Of a stretch of DNA of 64,000 nucleotides, positions 33,806 to 43,065 are shown in pieces. Every line of letters starts with the position of its first letter. The first letter of the stretch is position 1. Made by a program: the position numbers and the translations under genes. Source of the stretch: Halorussus salinus (GTDB lineage: Archaea; Halobacteriota; Halobacteria; Halobacteriales; Haladaptataceae); assembly GCF_004765815.2 (NCBI RefSeq), contig NZ_SBIS02000012.1:1-64000 (forward strand). Direction: 5' to 3'. The notes below the pieces were generated by a model. The model had not been told where the DNA came from, made no database searches, and worked only from the letters and a program-made list of their open reading frames with translations.

Positions 33806-34195
33806 TTACAGCCTGAGCATGTAGGGTGGAAACATTCCGAATTGAGTTCGGATGAGGTACTCAGTACCGCCGAGCAGAAGGCCAATTACGACTAGTACGG
33901 GCCAGAACAGCACGTAGCCAACGAAGGGTTCTCCAACAGTCGGCTCGGTAACAAAGTAAAACCCGTACACGAACACTGCGACCGTAAGCATCGGCGTCAC
34001 AAGCGAGTATCGCGTGAGGAGAACTAACGGAACGGCGACTGTCGTTGTCAGTCCGATTCCACTCCAGACCACCCCGACAGGCCCGATTCGAGCATTTTGA
34101 GAGAGGAACCAGAGACCAAAGACTGCGTTAGCGAGACCGATGAGGAGAGCGAGTCCTATCGAGAAGCGAAGCCCTCTCAGAACAGATTGAGCCAT
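33806..34195 (-). CDS. Small membrane protein with four helices (129 aa)
   Basis: MAQSVLRGLRFSIGLALLIGLANAVFGLWFL, GVVWSGIGLTTTVAVPLVLL, PMLTVAVFVYGFYFV and YVLFWPVLVVIGLLLGG give four membrane helices with short loops. A TATA-like TTATAATAAA (minus strand, about 34213-34224) and AAGGTGAT precede ATG 34195. No family recognised; typical orphan haloarchaeal membrane protein. Confidence 0.6.
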   Translation of the reverse strand: MAQSVLRGLRFSIGLALLIGLANAVFGLWFLSQNARIGPVGVVWSGIGLTTTVAVPLVLLTRYSLVTPMLTVAVFVYGFYFVTEPTVGEPFVGYVLFWPVLVVIGLLLGGTEYLIRTQFGMFPPYMLRL

Positions 34196-34543
34196 AAAAT
34201 AAAATCACCTTAGTTTATTATAACTTTTTCTGGCCACGTCGGATCGTAGACTTTGCCAATGTACCGTCAGAACCGTCGATGGTACTTCAGAGAGTTTACT
34301 CGCAGGTCCCCATCCCCCCGCTTAGCCAACTGCCGGAGAATTCAGCCACTTCGAAGGCTCACATATCGGCATCCCCGAACGCCCCAGCCAACTTCTCCCA
34401 CACCGCATCACGACGCGCCTACCGGACCTCCTCGCCCGAGAGGAGTTCCGCGAAACACCCTTGACCGACGCACTCCCTTGGTCTTTGACGATGCCTTCGA
34501 GGTGTCGGTCGAACACTTGACATCATCAATATAATCGATTTAC
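34196..34543. other. Intergenic stretch with a coding-like remnant
   Basis: On the plus strand the frame GEFSHFEGSHIGIPERPSQL, RITTRLPDLLAREEFRETPL at about 34332-34480 has haloarchaeal composition but is bounded by stops and has no start, so it is probably a gene fragment. Nothing else is supported here. Confidence 0.3.
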
Positions 34544-35704
34544 TCACTGATCGGCTTCATCGAATGCTTCCCCGGCCTCCTCAGCAGTCTCCTCGGCGGA
34601 GATGTGCGAGTAGGCGTCCATCGTCGTCTTCGGGTCCGCATGAAGCAAGTGCTTTTGGGCCTGCTCCCACCCCTTCTCGCGGACGAGCGTATCACCAGCG
34701 CCCCGCCGCCCGCCGTGCAGTTCCAAGTACTCGCCGTCGTCGGTGTTCAGGTCGGGTACGTCCGCGGCCTTCGAGAGCCGTTTCATCAAGTTTCGGCCGC
34801 CCGCGGTCGTCAGCGCCGGAGGTGCAATGTCCTCGGCGTAGCAGACCTCCAACGCCGTCGCATCTGCGCGCCTCGCTTCAATCTCCTCGTCGTCGTAGCC
34901 CTCGGCGTCGAGGCCATCCGCGACCGTCGAGGAGAGCGAGGGCGCGTGAAGCGTCGGGAAGACGGGCCACTCTTCGGAGGGCGGGTCGAAGACTTGTTTC
35001 CAGCGGGCGAGCGCCGAGACAGCCTGCTTTGGGACGCCGGTCTGCGTGTACTCTTGAGAGCCTTTTTCGAGAATCGTCATGGTACCGCGGTCGAGGTCCA
35101 CGTCTGTCCAGCGTACGCCGTCGCGGCGGTCGTCGTTGCGGTCGGAGAGGATCTCGCCGCCGCGGACGCCCGAATATGCGATTGTCGCGACGAACGCCCG
35201 GTCGCGCGTCTCCGCGAGCGCATCCCCGCCCTCCTCGTCTATCGCCTTAGAGGCACGCTCATTCACATACGCCATAATCGACGAGCGTTGCGCTGGCGAC
35301 CAGAGCTGTTGGGTGTGTTCGCTCCGCTGGTCGTCGTCGGGGAGCGCGTCAGTCGCCCGATCTTTCGCGGCCGGGTTGTCCGCGAGGTATTCGCGGCGCT
35401 GGCACCACGAGAGGTACGCTCGCACGTAGTCGTAGTACTTCCGCGCTGACGACGCCGCGAGGCCATTCACGTCATTCGTACGCCGCTTCAGGTGTCGAGC
35501 GTATGCTTCGAGGTCGTCCACGTCAAGCGCCGCGAACGTATACGTCGAACGTTCCTCGTGCATCCAGTCGATCCAGTTCTGGTCCCCCTTGTTGAGTACC
35601 TGCTCGGCGTTCCGCCGGTAGTTCCCCGAGTCGTTGCCCTTCGACTTATCAGTGAGGAAGTCTTCGAGCGGACCGTCGAGCGGTTGATCGCTCCTACTCG
35701 GCAT
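34544..35704 (-). CDS. Tyrosine recombinase / integrase
   Basis: A 386-residue protein. Start taken at ATG 35704 (MPSRSDQPLDGPLEDFL). The N-terminal SAM-like DNA-binding domain spans residues about 12-120 (LEAYARHLKRR, SARKYYDYVRAYLSWC). The catalytic domain shows the Arg of TIAYSGVRGGEIL, the H-x-x-R of LELHGGRRGAG, and the final His and nucleophile Tyr in HLLHADPKTTMDAYSH. The full RHRY set is present, so it should be active. Located between the CRISPR block and the origin; it may integrate or resolve the plasmid. Confidence 0.88.
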   Translation of the reverse strand: MPSRSDQPLDGPLEDFLTDKSKGNDSGNYRRNAEQVLNKGDQNWIDWMHEERSTYTFAALDVDDLEAYARHLKRRTNDVNGLAASSARKYYDYVRAYLSWCQRREYLADNPAAKDRATDALPDDDQRSEHTQQLWSPAQRSSIMAYVNERASKAIDEEGGDALAETRDRAFVATIAYSGVRGGEILSDRNDDRRDGVRWTDVDLDRGTMTILEKGSQEYTQTGVPKQAVSALARWKQVFDPPSEEWPVFPTLHAPSLSSTVADGLDAEGYDDEEIEARRADATALEVCYAEDIAPPALTTAGGRNLMKRLSKAADVPDLNTDDGEYLELHGGRRGAGDTLVREKGWEQAQKHLLHADPKTTMDAYSHISAEETAEEAGEAFDEADQ

Positions 35705-36182
35705 CGGCGACCTCCTCACTGTTGAACTCTTTGAGAGCGTCGTGGTCGCGGTTAAACATGGCGACCACCGTCGACGTGGGGCGGGTGTTGGTCTCGTTGG
35801 CGGTGCAACGTGGTCGTGGCGGGTGGTTGGAAGCGCACGTCGTCTTGTGGGGGCATTGGTTGCTCCTTTCGCCGAATCTGGAGGTTTCGCGGTGAGAGGT
35901 CGGGTTCTGAGTGATTCGGCGCTTTCGTGCTTCCCTGAGGGCGTGGCCTTACTAAAATCTACTTGTGATTCTTGCGCTAATCACAAGTGCAGATATTGAA
36001 AAGTATTTATGCGGCTAAAGGGCCTGAAAGTGCTGGAAGTCGTTGAATTAGGACGTAGGCGGCAATCTTAAACTGTATTTCGGTATATGGAAGCTAAGGG
36101 CCGTCGAGTTGAAAAATAAGCCAGTTCCAGATCAGAAATTCGCTCAAGCTTGCTTGTCGGGCTTTGTTAACTGGACGGAAGC
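35705..36182. other. Intergenic region between integrase and origin repeats
   Basis: No credible gene. A short plus-strand frame at 35742-35999 is GC-rich noise opposite the integrase promoter. The segment 35940-36130 is AT-richer (AAAAGTATTTATGCGGC) and could include the integrase promoter or an attachment site. No clear repeat pairing with other parts of the window was found. Confidence 0.35.
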
Positions 36183-36308
36183 CCCCCGTTAGACTGAACG
36201 GGGTGCAGTAGAGTGTAGCGCGTTCAAAGCGTCACGAAAATATCGGAAGGGAGTCGCCAGCAAGAAGGACACCCCCCGTTAGACTGAACGGGGTGGCTTA
36301 GAGTGTAC
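36183..36308 (+). repeat. Two ORB-like repeats downstream of orc1
   Basis: CCCCCGTTAGACTGAACGGGGTG followed by TAGAGTGTA occurs at 36183-36218 and again, nearly identical, at 36272-36308 (ending TTAGAGTGTA). Each has the inverted arms CCCCGTT/AACGGGG plus an asymmetric AGAGTGTA tail. The same tail and G-rich box recur on the other side of orc1 at 37610-37710 and 37997-38024. They are probable Orc1 binding sites. Confidence 0.75.
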
Positions 36309-37572
36309 TCTGACGCCTTCCGGACCGGATATTTTCAACGAGTTTGCTCAAGCGTCCATCCGCGGACAGATTCTCGAAGGCAGTCTCGGTGCTGACCTGT
36401 AGGTCGTAAGTGTTCGTCATGCCCTTGCCGTGCCCTCGCCCGGTCCGGTTTTTCTCCAAGAGGCCGGAGTGTTCGAGGTCGTTCAACTTCTCCCGGAAGG
36501 TGTGGTCGATGTAGTTATCGGCGTCGATGGCCTCACAGTAGTCTGAGTACTTCTCGTAGAGGTCGCTCGTCTCGGCGGGCGTTTCGCCGTTCTCGGCGGC
36601 CTCGACCACCGTGAGGAGAGCCAGCTTCCGTTGGGTAGTCTCCGCGCGAATACTTTGTCCAACTCGGTCGCGTTCGATTCCAGCCTTCGCCTTCCGGACG
36701 TGGGATTCGGTGACTACCTCGTCGTTTTCCTTCTTCGCCAACTCGACAGACCGAGAGAGAAGCCTGAGTCCCTGCCGAGCGTCGCCCGTGTCTTGGGCCG
36801 CGAACGCCGCGCAGAGCGGAATCACGTCGTCTTTGAGAACGCCGCTCTCCAAGGCGGTGAACTTCTCCTCGCTGCCTTCGAACTCGGTGTCCCGGAGGGC
36901 TTTCACGGCGCGTCGAGCGAGGATGTTCTTGAGTTGGTTGGCGTCGTAGGGATGGAACGTGATTTCTCGCTTGCCGAGCGAGGAGCGCACGTCGGCATCG
37001 AGATTATCGCGGAATTGGAGGTCGTTGGTGATGCCGATAACGCCGAGTTTGGCGTCGTCGAGGTTTGCTCGCGGGAGTTCGTAGAGGATATAATCGTCTT
37101 CGCCGATGGCGTCGATCTCATCGAGGACGACGAGGATGGTCCCGCCGATTTCTTCCATCTCCTCGAAGGCCATCTCTACGAGGGTCTTGCGCTGGTGGCC
37201 GACTGGTTTGTCCACGCCGGGGCCGAATCGGACTTCCCGGAGTTGCTTGACGAGGAGCGTGAGGACGTTGTAGGATTTGTCCGACCCTTTGCACTGGACG
37301 TTGACCGTTGTGAGGTCTACGTCGTTTCGGTCGGCCCATTCCTGCAACTGGTCGGTCTTGAGTTTGACGCCGTGGGTCTTCCCCTGCCCGGTCGGGCCGT
37401 AGATAAGCACGTCACGGGGCGTGCCACCGCGGGCGATTGGTTCGAGGGCGGAGTGTAGTTCGTCCAGTTCGTCTTCACGCTCGGGGAGGTCTTTCGGACG
37501 GTAGGTCTCGGTGTCCGGCTCTAAGGCGTCGATGTCGTCGTAGAGTTTGTCGGCCTCATCGAACGTTCGCAT
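36298..37572 (-). CDS. orc1: Orc1/Cdc6 replication initiator
   Basis: A 424-residue AAA+ protein: Walker A GPTGQGKT (residues about 59-66), Walker B VVLDEIDAIGED (about 145-156), sensor motifs LGVIGITND, arginine region DVRSSLGKREITFHPY, then a C-terminal winged helix (KLALLTVVEAAENGE, TFREKLNDLEHSGLLEKNRTGRGHGK). It is flanked on both sides by ORB-like repeats, the standard arrangement of a haloarchaeal replicon origin. Length and domains match functional initiators. Confidence 0.92.
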   Translation of the reverse strand: MRTFDEADKLYDDIDALEPDTETYRPKDLPEREDELDELHSALEPIARGGTPRDVLIYGPTGQGKTHGVKLKTDQLQEWADRNDVDLTTVNVQCKGSDKSYNVLTLLVKQLREVRFGPGVDKPVGHQRKTLVEMAFEEMEEIGGTILVVLDEIDAIGEDDYILYELPRANLDDAKLGVIGITNDLQFRDNLDADVRSSLGKREITFHPYDANQLKNILARRAVKALRDTEFEGSEEKFTALESGVLKDDVIPLCAAFAAQDTGDARQGLRLLSRSVELAKKENDEVVTESHVRKAKAGIERDRVGQSIRAETTQRKLALLTVVEAAENGETPAETSDLYEKYSDYCEAIDADNYIDHTFREKLNDLEHSGLLEKNRTGRGHGKGMTNTYDLQVSTETAFENLSADGRLSKLVENIRSGRRQSTL

Positions 37573-37604
37573 GTCTTATCAGAAGCGTGAGCATGGAGGC
37601 ACTT

Positions 37605-38030
37605 ATAACCCCCTGCTAGAGTGAGTAGAGTGAACGGGGTTAGTTAGAGTGAATATGCTGTCGGTGAAGGTCTCGGCTTCCACTGGGGGACGGGGGGCAT
37701 TAGAGTGTAGACGGAAAACGGCAGGGGATGCTCTTGGGGGAATTCGATTTCGAAAATATACCATAAAATCGGCGGGTAGAATGTCTATAGCGACTTATTC
37801 TTATCTAACTGGTTACTCTGGTATCAAATAACCACTCGCTGTTCTTATCGCGTTATTATATACTTTACTATATTAGATAGCAGTAGTAGAAAAGTACAGC
37901 AATAGATACAGTTAGCGGCGGAAATAGAATCCAGCTATTTCTACTTTAAGTACCCTGCCGGTAACCAGAATTCGTTCTCCCTTTGTTTCTCTCCAACTAC
38001 ACTCTAACACCCCCCGTCCCACCCGTGACG
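37605..38030. other. Replication origin: ORB-like repeats around an AT-rich unwinding region
   Basis: Upstream of orc1. ORB-like copies lie at about 37610-37652 (two AGAGTGA tails, GAACGGGGT), 37686-37710 (GACGGGGGGCATTAGAGTGTAG) and, inverted, 37997-38024 (CTACACTCTAACACCCCCCG). The last two face each other across about 280 bases of AT-rich DNA (37760-37985, for example CGCGTTATTATATACTTTAC and TATATTAGATAGCAG). That is the expected layout of an initiator-bound duplex-unwinding element. Confidence 0.8.
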
Positions 38031-38181
38031 AATCCGCAGGAAAACTCGCATTGCTGCCCGCCGTTATTTTATAAGCTTAGGAAAACGGGAAAGGACGTTT
38101 GATGGCACAAACCGACCTTACCCGCACATCTGCCTTCCGAACCCAGTCTGAAAAGAATTGCTAACCCCCGCCGTGAACTAG

Positions 38182-39006
38182 TTAGTCGCGAAGAACGACC
38201 GCGTCCGCTGATTTCTCGAACCGCCGGTAGTCACGGTCGGCACCGATCACGTCTCGCGCAGCCCGGTTGAACGCCAATCGGACGGCCTCAACCAAATCCT
38301 CGTCTCGGTCGAGAGCGTCACCCACCATCGCAGTCCACTTGTCCGGCTTGACGAACACTATCTCTGTTTCGTCTCCAAGGAGAGGATTGAACTCGTCTGA
38401 ACGAATATCATCAAGGTCGTCACGGTCGACGGTCGTTGTGACAGTAGTGACCGCCTGCTTGAGCTCTGATTCCGACACTCCAGTTGCGTTGCTCGTGGCC
38501 GTGATATCATCCGGAGAGACAGCAGTTGCAGGCTCACTGGCTTCGTTCACGTCGGGCTCGTCTGCCTCAGTTGCGTCCTCGTCGGCTTCGACATCTCTGT
38601 CTGCGTCCTGGTCGTCGAGGACATCGCTCGCGTATCCGAGTGGCTCCAGCGCGATCATCTCCTCTAAGACGTGGGGGTAGAAGAGGAACGGCTCCTGAGT
38701 GTCGTCATAGCTATTGAGGTCGATACCGAGGTCCTCTAAGTCTTTATTTGGTACGAGAACCTTTTGGTGGAAGGTTCGGACTTCCATGCCGGGAAGTTCC
38801 GTATCGTCTGGTGCGCTCCCGATAATAATCATTGGGGGAGTCTCCTGAAGGTCAAGCTGCACAGTTACCTTGCTGCCTTTCTCGATACCGGCGTCCTGTG
38901 CGGCCTTCGAGAGGCTAACTCGATAGCAGTCTTCGTCGGATTTCTGCCGGAGCGCGACCAACTCGTGGGGTATCTGATACGGCGATTCAGTAGTGTCGTT
39001 GCTCAT
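38182..39006 (-). CDS. AbrB-like protein beside the origin
   Basis: A 274-residue protein. Start taken at ATG 39006 (MSNDTTESPYQIPHEL); ATG 39024 is an alternative. Residues about 15-50 (KSDEDCYRVSLSKAAQDAGIEKGSKVTVQLD) form a SpoVT/AbrB-like swapped-hairpin DNA-binding motif. An acidic low-complexity linker (DDQDADRDVEADEDATEADE) follows. The C-terminal domain (DIRSDEFNPLLGDETEIVFV, AVRLAFNRAARDVIGADRDYRRFEKS) is unassigned. Adjacent to the origin, so a replication-control or partition role is inferred. Confidence 0.6.
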   Translation of the reverse strand: MSNDTTESPYQIPHELVALRQKSDEDCYRVSLSKAAQDAGIEKGSKVTVQLDLQETPPMIIIGSAPDDTELPGMEVRTFHQKVLVPNKDLEDLGIDLNSYDDTQEPFLFYPHVLEEMIALEPLGYASDVLDDQDADRDVEADEDATEADEPDVNEASEPATAVSPDDITATSNATGVSESELKQAVTTVTTTVDRDDLDDIRSDEFNPLLGDETEIVFVKPDKWTAMVGDALDRDEDLVEAVRLAFNRAARDVIGADRDYRRFEKSADAVVLRD

Positions 39007-39039
39007 TAGGTGAGTGGAGGACATTCGCGGATTTTGCAC

Positions 39040-39464
39040 TTGTGCTTTGATGGCGGGGTTAAATCGCTACCAGTCGTCGACGCTACCTTCGGAATCTCCC
39101 TCAAAGCTGGAGCGTCACATCTGCTCACTCGAGGCCAACTCTTGATCGGGCCCTGCGGTAGCACGTGTGAGGTCCATCTTAGCTCCCTCCTTCGTCGTCG
39201 GTAGTTGGGGGAAATCCGATAACAATCACGCGTGTATTTGGCCAGCGGGCTTCTACTGACTCCTTGAACGGGTTAACTGAGTCGTTCGAGTTGCCAGTTT
39301 GTGGGTCGGGTTGTGCCATCGCAATTAACTAATTGGGGGACTAACGAATAAATCTTTCTATTCTTATTAGGTATTAATGTAGGTGTTCAGACGATGAGAC
39401 TTCACCTACGAGAACGGTGAGGTCCAGACAGAATATGCGTATCCACAACAGGGCCAGTAGAACT
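39040..39464. other. Intergenic region between the AbrB-like and Cdc6-like genes
   Basis: About 425 bases. Plus-strand frames (for example 39010-39204) overlap the promoter of the AbrB-like gene and look spurious. An AT-rich block at 39315-39390 (GCAATTAACTAATTG, AATAAATCTTTC) may be a promoter. No repeat was recognised. Confidence 0.35.
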
Positions 39465-39520
39465 GGAACTTCCGGAAACGACCCGCTTGCTTAAGTCCCA
39501 CGAACCTGATACCACAGTCA
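39465..39520 (+). promoter_or_regulatory. Promoter with GGAACTTCCGGAAAC box
   Basis: The palindrome TTCCGGAA is at 39470-39477, TATA-like GCTTAAG at 39489-39495, and the ATG follows 26 bases later. The same box and spacing (TTCCGGAA 49924-49931, GCTTAA 49945-49950) precede the RecA-like/PolB2 operon. It is probably the operator of a shared regulator. Confidence 0.6.
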
Positions 39521-40546
39521 ATGATAACCGACGCTCGGGTCTTGCGAACCGGCTTCGTCCCCCGAGAAGTCGAACACCGTGACGCCGAAGTCACCCATCT
39601 CACCGAAATCCTCGCGCCGCTCACCGACGGCAACCCCGCCGACACTACACTTCTCCTCGGTCCCTCCGGCGTCGGCAAGACCTGTCTCGCGAAGTACACC
39701 GCCGAACAGCTTCGACAGGAAGTCCTCGACGTGGAGTACCAGTACGTCAATTGCTGGCAGAACTTCTCGGAGTTCCGAACGCTCTACCGGATTCTGGAAG
39801 GTCTCGGCAAGACCGTGGACATCCACCGGCAGTCCACGCCGCGCGACGAACTGTTCGAGCGCCTGCGGACCTACGACGGCCCGCCCTGCGTCGTCATCCT
39901 TGATGAAGCCGACCAACTCGAAGACAAGCGCCTCCTCTACACCCTCCACGAACTTCCACAGTTCCCGATGCTGCTCATCGCCAACCGCGAGCGCGAACTG
40001 TTCGCCAACGCCGACGAGCGCCTCACCAGTCGGCTCACCGGGTGCGAGCGTGTCCGGTTCGACCGCTACGATTCGGACGAACTCGTGTCCATCATGGACG
40101 CTCGCGTGAAGTGGGGCCTTGAAGAGGAGGCTATCGAGCGCGACCAGCTGGCGACCATCGCCGACGCCGCGGCGGGCGACGCTCGCGTCGCGTTGAGTAT
40201 CCTGCGGACGGCCGCCCGGCAGGCTCACCAAGAGTACGAGTCGGCGATCACCGACGAGATTCTGGACTCCTCGATTCCGGAAGCCCGTGCCGAACGCCAC
40301 GAGAAGGACGTGGAGACGCTGACGCCCCACCAAAAGACCCTCTACGAGATTATCGAAGAACGGGACGCGATTTCGCCGAACGAGTTGTACGAGGAGTACC
40401 GCGAGCGGATAGAGGACCCGAAGACCGACCGGACCGTCCGGAACTATCTGTCGAAGATGGACCAGTACGACGTCATCGCGGCCGAGGGGACGAGTCGTGA
40501 CCGGACGTATCGGTCGGTCTCGGAGACGTTCGACGCTATCGAGTGA
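39521..40546 (+). CDS. Second Orc1/Cdc6-family AAA+ ATPase
   Basis: A 341-residue protein: LLLGPSGVGKTCLAKY (Walker A, residues about 43-58), VVILDEADQLEDKRLLYTLHEL (Walker B, about 125-146), sensor MLLIANRE, arginine segment ERLTSRLTGCERVRFDRY, and a C-terminal winged helix (LTPHQKTLYEIIEERDAISPNELYEEY...TVRNYLSKMDQYDVIAAEG). It lacks the usual N-terminal extension and is shorter than the initiator at 36298. No ORB-like repeats are seen next to it, so it may load or regulate rather than define an origin. Confidence 0.85.
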   Translation: MITDARVLRTGFVPREVEHRDAEVTHLTEILAPLTDGNPADTTLLLGPSGVGKTCLAKYTAEQLRQEVLDVEYQYVNCWQNFSEFRTLYRILEGLGKTVDIHRQSTPRDELFERLRTYDGPPCVVILDEADQLEDKRLLYTLHELPQFPMLLIANRERELFANADERLTSRLTGCERVRFDRYDSDELVSIMDARVKWGLEEEAIERDQLATIADAAAGDARVALSILRTAARQAHQEYESAITDEILDSSIPEARAERHEKDVETLTPHQKTLYEIIEERDAISPNELYEEYRERIEDPKTDRTVRNYLSKMDQYDVIAAEGTSRDRTYRSVSETFDAIE

Positions 40547-41012
40547 GCGATTCTACGAAACGAATCCAGTCCGTCTCCCTAGCCCGAGGAACGCAAAAAC
40601 ACTTAACGTATGTCTCTTTACCGAGCCGGTCTACTACTTGATCGAGTTCACACTCGACGGCACGACGCCCGAGACCGGCGGGCGAACTCCGTTCAATCCG
40701 TCACCACCTGACCGAGAGTACGACAGCGTTCTAGGTGGAGTTGTGTATTCGTCGGGTGACTTTTCGTATCGAGTCAGTTCGACCGACGACTCCGGTCGAT
40801 TCGACTGATGCGTAAGGTTGGGCCTCTTTCTCGGGACCTCCGTGTGACTCGGGGCTGCCACATATCGATTTTTTATTATATTCAGTTTAATATTCACGTT
40901 TGGCGGCAAGAAACCATCATGTTGCGTCCTGCCGTACAGTGAAGCCCTCAATCCACTTGCCGCCACCCTCCTCTCGTTCCCCTGTCGCTGAAGACTGCTC
41001 TCGGGTTTCCGC
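40547..41012. other. Intergenic region after the Cdc6-like gene
   Basis: Contains a 33-codon frame from ATG 40609 (MSLYRAGLLLDRVHTRRHDA) of doubtful reality and an AT-rich stretch at 40862-40895 (ATCGATTTTTTATTATATTC). No feature beyond this is supported. Confidence 0.3.
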
Positions 41013-41090
41013 TACCTCCTCGACTTAGAGACGGGCGTCTCCTCGACATGGACGACGACGAACGAGCGACCTCCTCGACTCGCTCTACAG
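41013..41090 (+). pseudogene. Fragment related to the RecA-like gene of the PolB2 operon
   Basis: CTCGACTTAGAGACGGGCG and TCTCCTCGACATGGACGAC with CGAGCGACC parallel 50021-50085, which encodes ELQTGVRLLDVDGEERATAP. Roughly four of five bases match over about 65 positions, with a short deletion. It appears to be the remnant of a second copy of the RecA-like gene; the rest of the operon is absent here. Confidence 0.45.
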
Positions 41091-41223
41091 CGGGGTCGAG
41101 TCCGGCGTGTTCGGTGTGGCTGTCCGACGGTCACTCACTCGAAATCGTTCGGTCGCCGACGACCCGGCGAGGAGGCGACGGAGGTTTCAAGAGCGTAGCG
41201 GGACCAGAGCGAGAGGAGTAGCG

Positions 41224-42147
41224 ATGACGACGAACCGTTCGGCGACTGAGATATTTCGGCTCTTGGCCGACGAGACGCGCGTCGATATCCTTCGAGCGGT
41301 CGCTATCGCTCAGCACGAACTCGACCAAGCGGGGTCCGGACCGGCCGAACTCGCGTTCTCCGAGATATACGACCACGTCGACGTCGAGAACACCTCGAAG
41401 CTGTCGTATCATCTGGGAGAACTTACGGGGACGTATCTGCGGAAGGGCGATTCCGGATACTCCCTCTCGCACGCCGGTGAGCGCATCGTTCGATTCATCC
41501 TGTCGGGGAACTACGAACGACCGGATTCGTTCGGTCCCGAGTCGGTCGCCGGGGTGTGCGTGTTCTGTGGCGAGGAGGAACTCGAAGCGTGTCTCTCTCA
41601 GCAGTTCTTCCGAATCGACTGCAGGGAGTGCGACCGACAGGTGACGGGACAGCCGATAACGCCTGCACAGGCGAAGACGCGGGACGGTGATGCGCTCGTC
41701 GAGAGCGTCAAACTCCGGAGCGTCGACGATTACAGGCAGATTCGACGGGGGATGTGTCCGGAGTGTGGGGCTCGTCTCACTGCGGCGGTGAGAGCCATGC
41801 CGGAGAGTCCGTTACCGGACGCCGATTCGTTCCTCGTGACGAGCGACTGCGAGGAGTGTCTCCGGGAGTACAACAGTCCGCTGACCTACAGCGTCGCCTC
41901 GCATCCGGCGTCGGTCGCGTTTCATTGGGACCACGGCGTCGACGTGACCTCGAAAGGCGTCTGGGAGTTCCACGAACACGTCTACGAGGGCCGCTGGACG
42001 TCCGAACGAGTCGAGTCTGGGCCTGTCGAATACGAGGTGGTGTTTCGTCACGGGGACGACGCGGTGCGACTGCTCCTCGATTCGAGCGCGACGGTGACTC
42101 ACACCGAGCGCGTGCGACGCGAGAGCGGCGAGTTCCGCCACTCTTGA
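41224..42147 (+). CDS. ArsR-type winged-helix protein with zinc-binding C-terminal domain
   Basis: A 307-residue protein, start ATG 41224 (MTTNRSATEIFRLLADETRVDIL); the frame above it is a GC-rich extension. Residues 5-100 are an ArsR-like winged helix (IYDHVDVENTSKLSYHLGELTGTYLRKGDSGYSL). The C-terminal domain carries CVFCGEEELEAC, CRECDR, MCPECG and CEEC pairs, as in the large haloarchaeal family of HTH proteins with zinc-ribbon sensors. Probable transcriptional regulator of the following cargo genes. Confidence 0.8.
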   Translation: MTTNRSATEIFRLLADETRVDILRAVAIAQHELDQAGSGPAELAFSEIYDHVDVENTSKLSYHLGELTGTYLRKGDSGYSLSHAGERIVRFILSGNYERPDSFGPESVAGVCVFCGEEELEACLSQQFFRIDCRECDRQVTGQPITPAQAKTRDGDALVESVKLRSVDDYRQIRRGMCPECGARLTAAVRAMPESPLPDADSFLVTSDCEECLREYNSPLTYSVASHPASVAFHWDHGVDVTSKGVWEFHEHVYEGRWTSERVESGPVEYEVVFRHGDDAVRLLLDSSATVTHTERVRRESGEFRHS

Positions 42148-42345
42148 CAAGCATTTTACTTAACGGCCGTTGACAGGGATGTGTCCCATTCCCGGAGATT
42201 AGTCCGTAGAGCCGGATTCGGAACGTACTCCGTCGCTGTTCGGTCAACTGCAGTTTTGAAACCATCGCGACAAATTATCAAATATACGATACTTTTATTG
42301 GCGTCGATAGCCCCTCCTCACTCGCAACCGAGGAGGTCCGAACAG

Positions 42346-43065
42346 ATGCAACCGAGCAAGCACGGCGACGAAGCAGACGCACAGAATCCAACGACCGGAA
42401 CCGACGCCGAACCGTGGGAGCAATCCCGGAGACGTTCGATGTCGGCCGAAGATATCGCCGACGCCTACGCGGACGTGGCCGACAAACTGGCCCGATGGAG
42501 TCGGCTCGACCGACTGTTCTCCGGGCGGTACCGCCGCGAGCAGTTCGGGACGGCCACCGGCAGAGTACTCGACGTCGCCTGCGGCACGGGCAGAAACTTC
42601 CGGTATCTCGACGCGGCAGACGCCGTCGTCGGTATCGACATCAGCCCCGACGTACTCGCGTATGCCCGCGACGAACTCGACGCTCTCGCGCTGGACGGCA
42701 CCGTCCACAGAATGGACGCACAAACACTGGACTTTCCGGACAACAGCTTCGACACCGTCGTCTCGTCGTTCTCGACGTGTACGTTCCCGGACCCGACTGC
42801 GGCCCTCGACGAGATGGGGCGGGTCTGCAAACCGGACGGCGACGTTCGGCTCCTCGAACACGGCCGGAGCGACGTCGCTCCGGTCGCTCGGTGGCAGGAC
42901 TGGCGCGCCGAGTCTCACTACGAGAAAGCGGGTTGTCGGTTGAACCACGAACCGGTACGGACGGTCCGGAGTTCCGACCTCGCCGTCGAGCGCGCTAGCG
43001 GACGGCTCTTCGGACTCGTCGTCACCATCGACGCCGCTCCGAATCAGACGCCGGGGTCCCCATGA
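42346..43065 (+). CDS. Class I SAM-dependent methyltransferase
   Basis: A 239-residue protein, start ATG 42346 after AGGAGG at 42331-42336. SAM motif I VLDVACGTGRNFRYL, motif II VVGIDISPDVLAYAR, acidic motif MDAQTLDFPDNSFDTVVSSFSTCTF and post-motif LDEMGRVCKPDGDVRLLEHG are those of UbiE/phospholipid-methyltransferase-like enzymes. Substrate cannot be told from sequence. Its stop overlaps the next start (ATGA), so it is co-translated with the beta-lactamase-fold protein. Confidence 0.85.
   Translation: MQPSKHGDEADAQNPTTGTDAEPWEQSRRRSMSAEDIADAYADVADKLARWSRLDRLFSGRYRREQFGTATGRVLDVACGTGRNFRYLDAADAVVGIDISPDVLAYARDELDALALDGTVHRMDAQTLDFPDNSFDTVVSSFSTCTFPDPTAALDEMGRVCKPDGDVRLLEHGRSDVAPVARWQDWRAESHYEKAGCRLNHEPVRTVRSSDLAVERASGRLFGLVVTIDAAPNQTPGSP

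Noticed and set aside
41107..41223. Upstream extension of the ArsR-type regulator.
   Set aside because: Arg-rich extension without motif; ATG 41224 starts exactly at the conserved winged-helix domain.
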